In this document: positions 62,544 through 64,000 of the stretch, piece after piece
Numbering within the stretch: position 1 is the first letter of the stretch
Layout of the letters: every line of letters begins with the position of its first letter
Assembly: GCA_035934015.1 (NCBI GenBank)
Contig: DASYYH010000003.1
Location: 372,001-436,000 of the forward strand
Origin: Candidatus Acidiferrales bacterium
GTDB lineage: Bacteria; Acidobacteriota; Terriglobia; Acidiferrales; UBA7541
DNA: 64,000 nt
Reading direction: 5' to 3'
The notes under the pieces: generated by a model
What the model was told of the DNA's origin: nothing
The model's input: the letters and a program-made list of their open reading frames with translations, nothing else
Database searches by the model: none
Made by a program: the position numbers and the translations under genes

Positions 62544-64000
62544 ATGTTCAACCGGGAAAAACTCGAAGTAAAACGCGTGCCCATGATGCCCGTGCGGGAG
62601 CTGGTGATTTTCCCGCAGATGATGAACCCGTTCATCGTGGGACGCGAAGCCTCTGTGCGCGCTCTAGAAGAGGCGCTGGCGGGCGAAAAGAAGATTTTCC
62701 TGGCCACGCAGCACGATGCATCAGTGGATGATCCGCGGCCGGACGAAATCTATCAGGTCGGAACGCTCGCGAATATCGTACAGAGCGTCAAGCTCCCCGA
62801 TGGCAATATCAAAGTGCTGGTCGAAGGGGCGGAACGCGCGAAAGTCGTGCAGATTACGAATGACGAAGGCTTTTTCCGCGCCTCGATTCGCATTATTCCG
62901 TCGAAAGCGGAGCCCAGCCCGCAACTGGAGCAGACGGCCAGCCGCGTGACCGGCCTTTTCGAGCAGTACGTGAAACTTTCGCAGTCGCTGAACTACGACA
63001 CGATGATCGCCGCTGTTCGCGTAGACGATCCGGCCAAGCTCGCCGACGCCATCGCCGCCAATTTGCAGATCCCCATCGAAGAGAAGCAGGAACTGCTCGA
63101 GATTTTTGACCCGCTGGAGCGCCTGAATCGCATCGCGGAAATCCTCGACGCGGAGACCGAAAAACTGAACGTCGACCGCAGCATCAATACGCGCGTCAAG
63201 CGGCAGATGGAACGCGCGCAAAAAGAGTATTACCTCAATGAAAAACTCAAGGCCATTCAGAAGGAACTGGGGCGCGGCGAAGCGGGCGAACTCGAACAGC
63301 TCAAGAAAAAGATCGAAACCTCCGGCATGCCCAAGGAAGTGCAGGAAAAGGCCATGCAGGAGATGAAGCGTCTCGAAATGATGCCGCCGATGTCTGCAGA
63401 ATCGACGGTTTCGCGAAACTACCTCGATTGGATGCTGGCCGTACCGTGGAAAAAACGCTCGAAGGAAATTCGCGACATCCAGCGCGCCGAGCAAATCCTG
63501 AACGAAGATCATTTCGGGCTGGAGAAAATCAAGGAACGCATCCTGGAATTCCTCGCGGTACGGCAACTGGTGAAGAATCCGAAAGGATCGATCCTGTGCT
63601 TTGTTGGCCCTCCGGGAGTCGGCAAGACTTCACTGGCAATGTCGATCGGCAAAGCGACGGGGCGAAAATTCGTGCGCGTGTCGCTTGGCGGCGTGCGCGA
63701 CGAAGCAGAGATTCGCGGGCATCGCCGCACCTATATCGGCGCTCTTCCCGGACAGATTATCCAGATGATGCGCAAAGCGGGGACCGTCAATCCCGTGTTT
63801 GTTCTCGACGAAGTGGACAAGATGTCCATGGATTTTCGCGGCGATCCATCCGCAGCGCTGATGGAAGTGCTGGACCCGGAATTGAATCACGCATTCACGG
63901 ACCATTACCTGGACGTCGAATATGATCTCTCGAAGGTGATGTTCGTGTGCACCGCAAACGTGCTGCACACGATTCCGCAGCCGCTGCAAGACCGCATGGA
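62544..64000 (+). CDS. lon: ATP-dependent protease Lon (5' part; runs off the window)
   Basis: The first 485 codons of Lon; the frame is open to the window edge. ATG 62544 is preceded by GAAGG; TTG 62520 would add eight residues. The substrate-binding N-domain starts MMPVRELVIFPQMMNPFIVGR (about residues 13-33); a helical bundle with KRQMERAQKEYYLNEKLKAI follows near 225. The AAA+ domain has Walker A GPPGVGKT (from residue 355) and Walker B PVFVLDEVDKMS near 420. The Ser-Lys protease domain lies beyond the window. It degrades misfolded and regulatory proteins. Confidence 0.95.
   Translation, partial: MFNREKLEVKRVPMMPVRELVIFPQMMNPFIVGREASVRALEEALAGEKKIFLATQHDASVDDPRPDEIYQVGTLANIVQSVKLPDGNIKVLVEGAERAKVVQITNDEGFFRASIRIIPSKAEPSPQLEQTASRVTGLFEQYVKLSQSLNYDTMIAAVRVDDPAKLADAIAANLQIPIEEKQELLEIFDPLERLNRIAEILDAETEKLNVDRSINTRVKRQMERAQKEYYLNEKLKAIQKELGRGEAGELEQLKKKIETSGMPKEVQEKAMQEMKRLEMMPPMSAESTVSRNYLDWMLAVPWKKRSKEIRDIQRAEQILNEDHFGLEKIKERILEFLAVRQLVKNPKGSILCFVGPPGVGKTSLAMSIGKATGRKFVRVSLGGVRDEAEIRGHRRTYIGALPGQIIQMMRKAGTVNPVFVLDEVDKMSMDFRGDPSAALMEVLDPELNHAFTDHYLDVEYDLSKVMFVCTANVLHTIPQPLQDRM

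Overview
The window looks like a chromosomal segment from an acidobacterium (phylum Acidobacteriota). Pointers are the GC-rich sequence, three PEP-CTERM proteins ending in TPEPSSLLLLGTGLLG, many secreted amidohydrolase, S41, S10 and TPR proteins of the kind common in soil Acidobacteria, and intergenic spacers filled with repeats ending in GGAATGACA or CCCTACAAAG. This assignment is inference from protein style and gene order; no rRNA is present.

Layout: 0-6 kb holds small membrane proteins, an NmrA-type reductase, a DUF4097-like exported protein, a TPR protein and an exported D-aminoacylase-like amidohydrolase with an altered metal site. 5.9-10.3 kb is a histidine-degradation segment (hutI, ftcD) with a tannase-family gene between the two. 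11.4-15.8 kb has a degenerate RsbW-like protein with a 59-residue Cys-rich partner, an acetyltransferase, uppP and ftsK, followed by tRNA-Phe with a good promoter. 16-19.7 kb is a three-gene proton-translocating transhydrogenase operon (pntA1, pntA2, pntB). Downstream of it is a small monooxygenase-like gene whose 3' end is a duplicated piece of the pntB 3' end. 20-23 kb carries a UBP zinc finger, a DUF5996 protein and a translationally coupled flavin-halogenase-like protein. 23-33 kb carries exported hydrolases, a PilZ protein, a two-domain LolA-like protein, a CPBP-like membrane protein and the radical SAM enzyme AmrS. Three copies of an imperfect 80-bp element lie upstream of two of these genes.

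33-38.4 kb has three PEP-CTERM genes, a pentanucleotide microsatellite and four repeat-filled spacers. From 51 kb back to 36.8 kb, minus-strand genes run proS, a DUF4845-like gene, a class A PBP, a TPR gene, nfeD, slipin, a SPOR gene, lnt, prfB (with a programmed +1 frameshift), metK and ahcY. They cover envelope maintenance, translation and the methyl cycle. 51.8-59 kb has an MFS transporter, a methyltransferase, tRNA-Leu, an S10 carboxypeptidase and a Tat-exported GH2 enzyme. The right end is the classic proteostasis cluster tig-clpP-clpX-lon behind a strong sigma70-type promoter; lon runs off the edge.

No CRISPR array, transposase, integrase, phage module or recognisable defence island was seen. 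The most unusual items are the pntB-tail duplication, the 80-bp element family, the halogenase/DUF5996 pair and several enzyme families with substituted catalytic residues.
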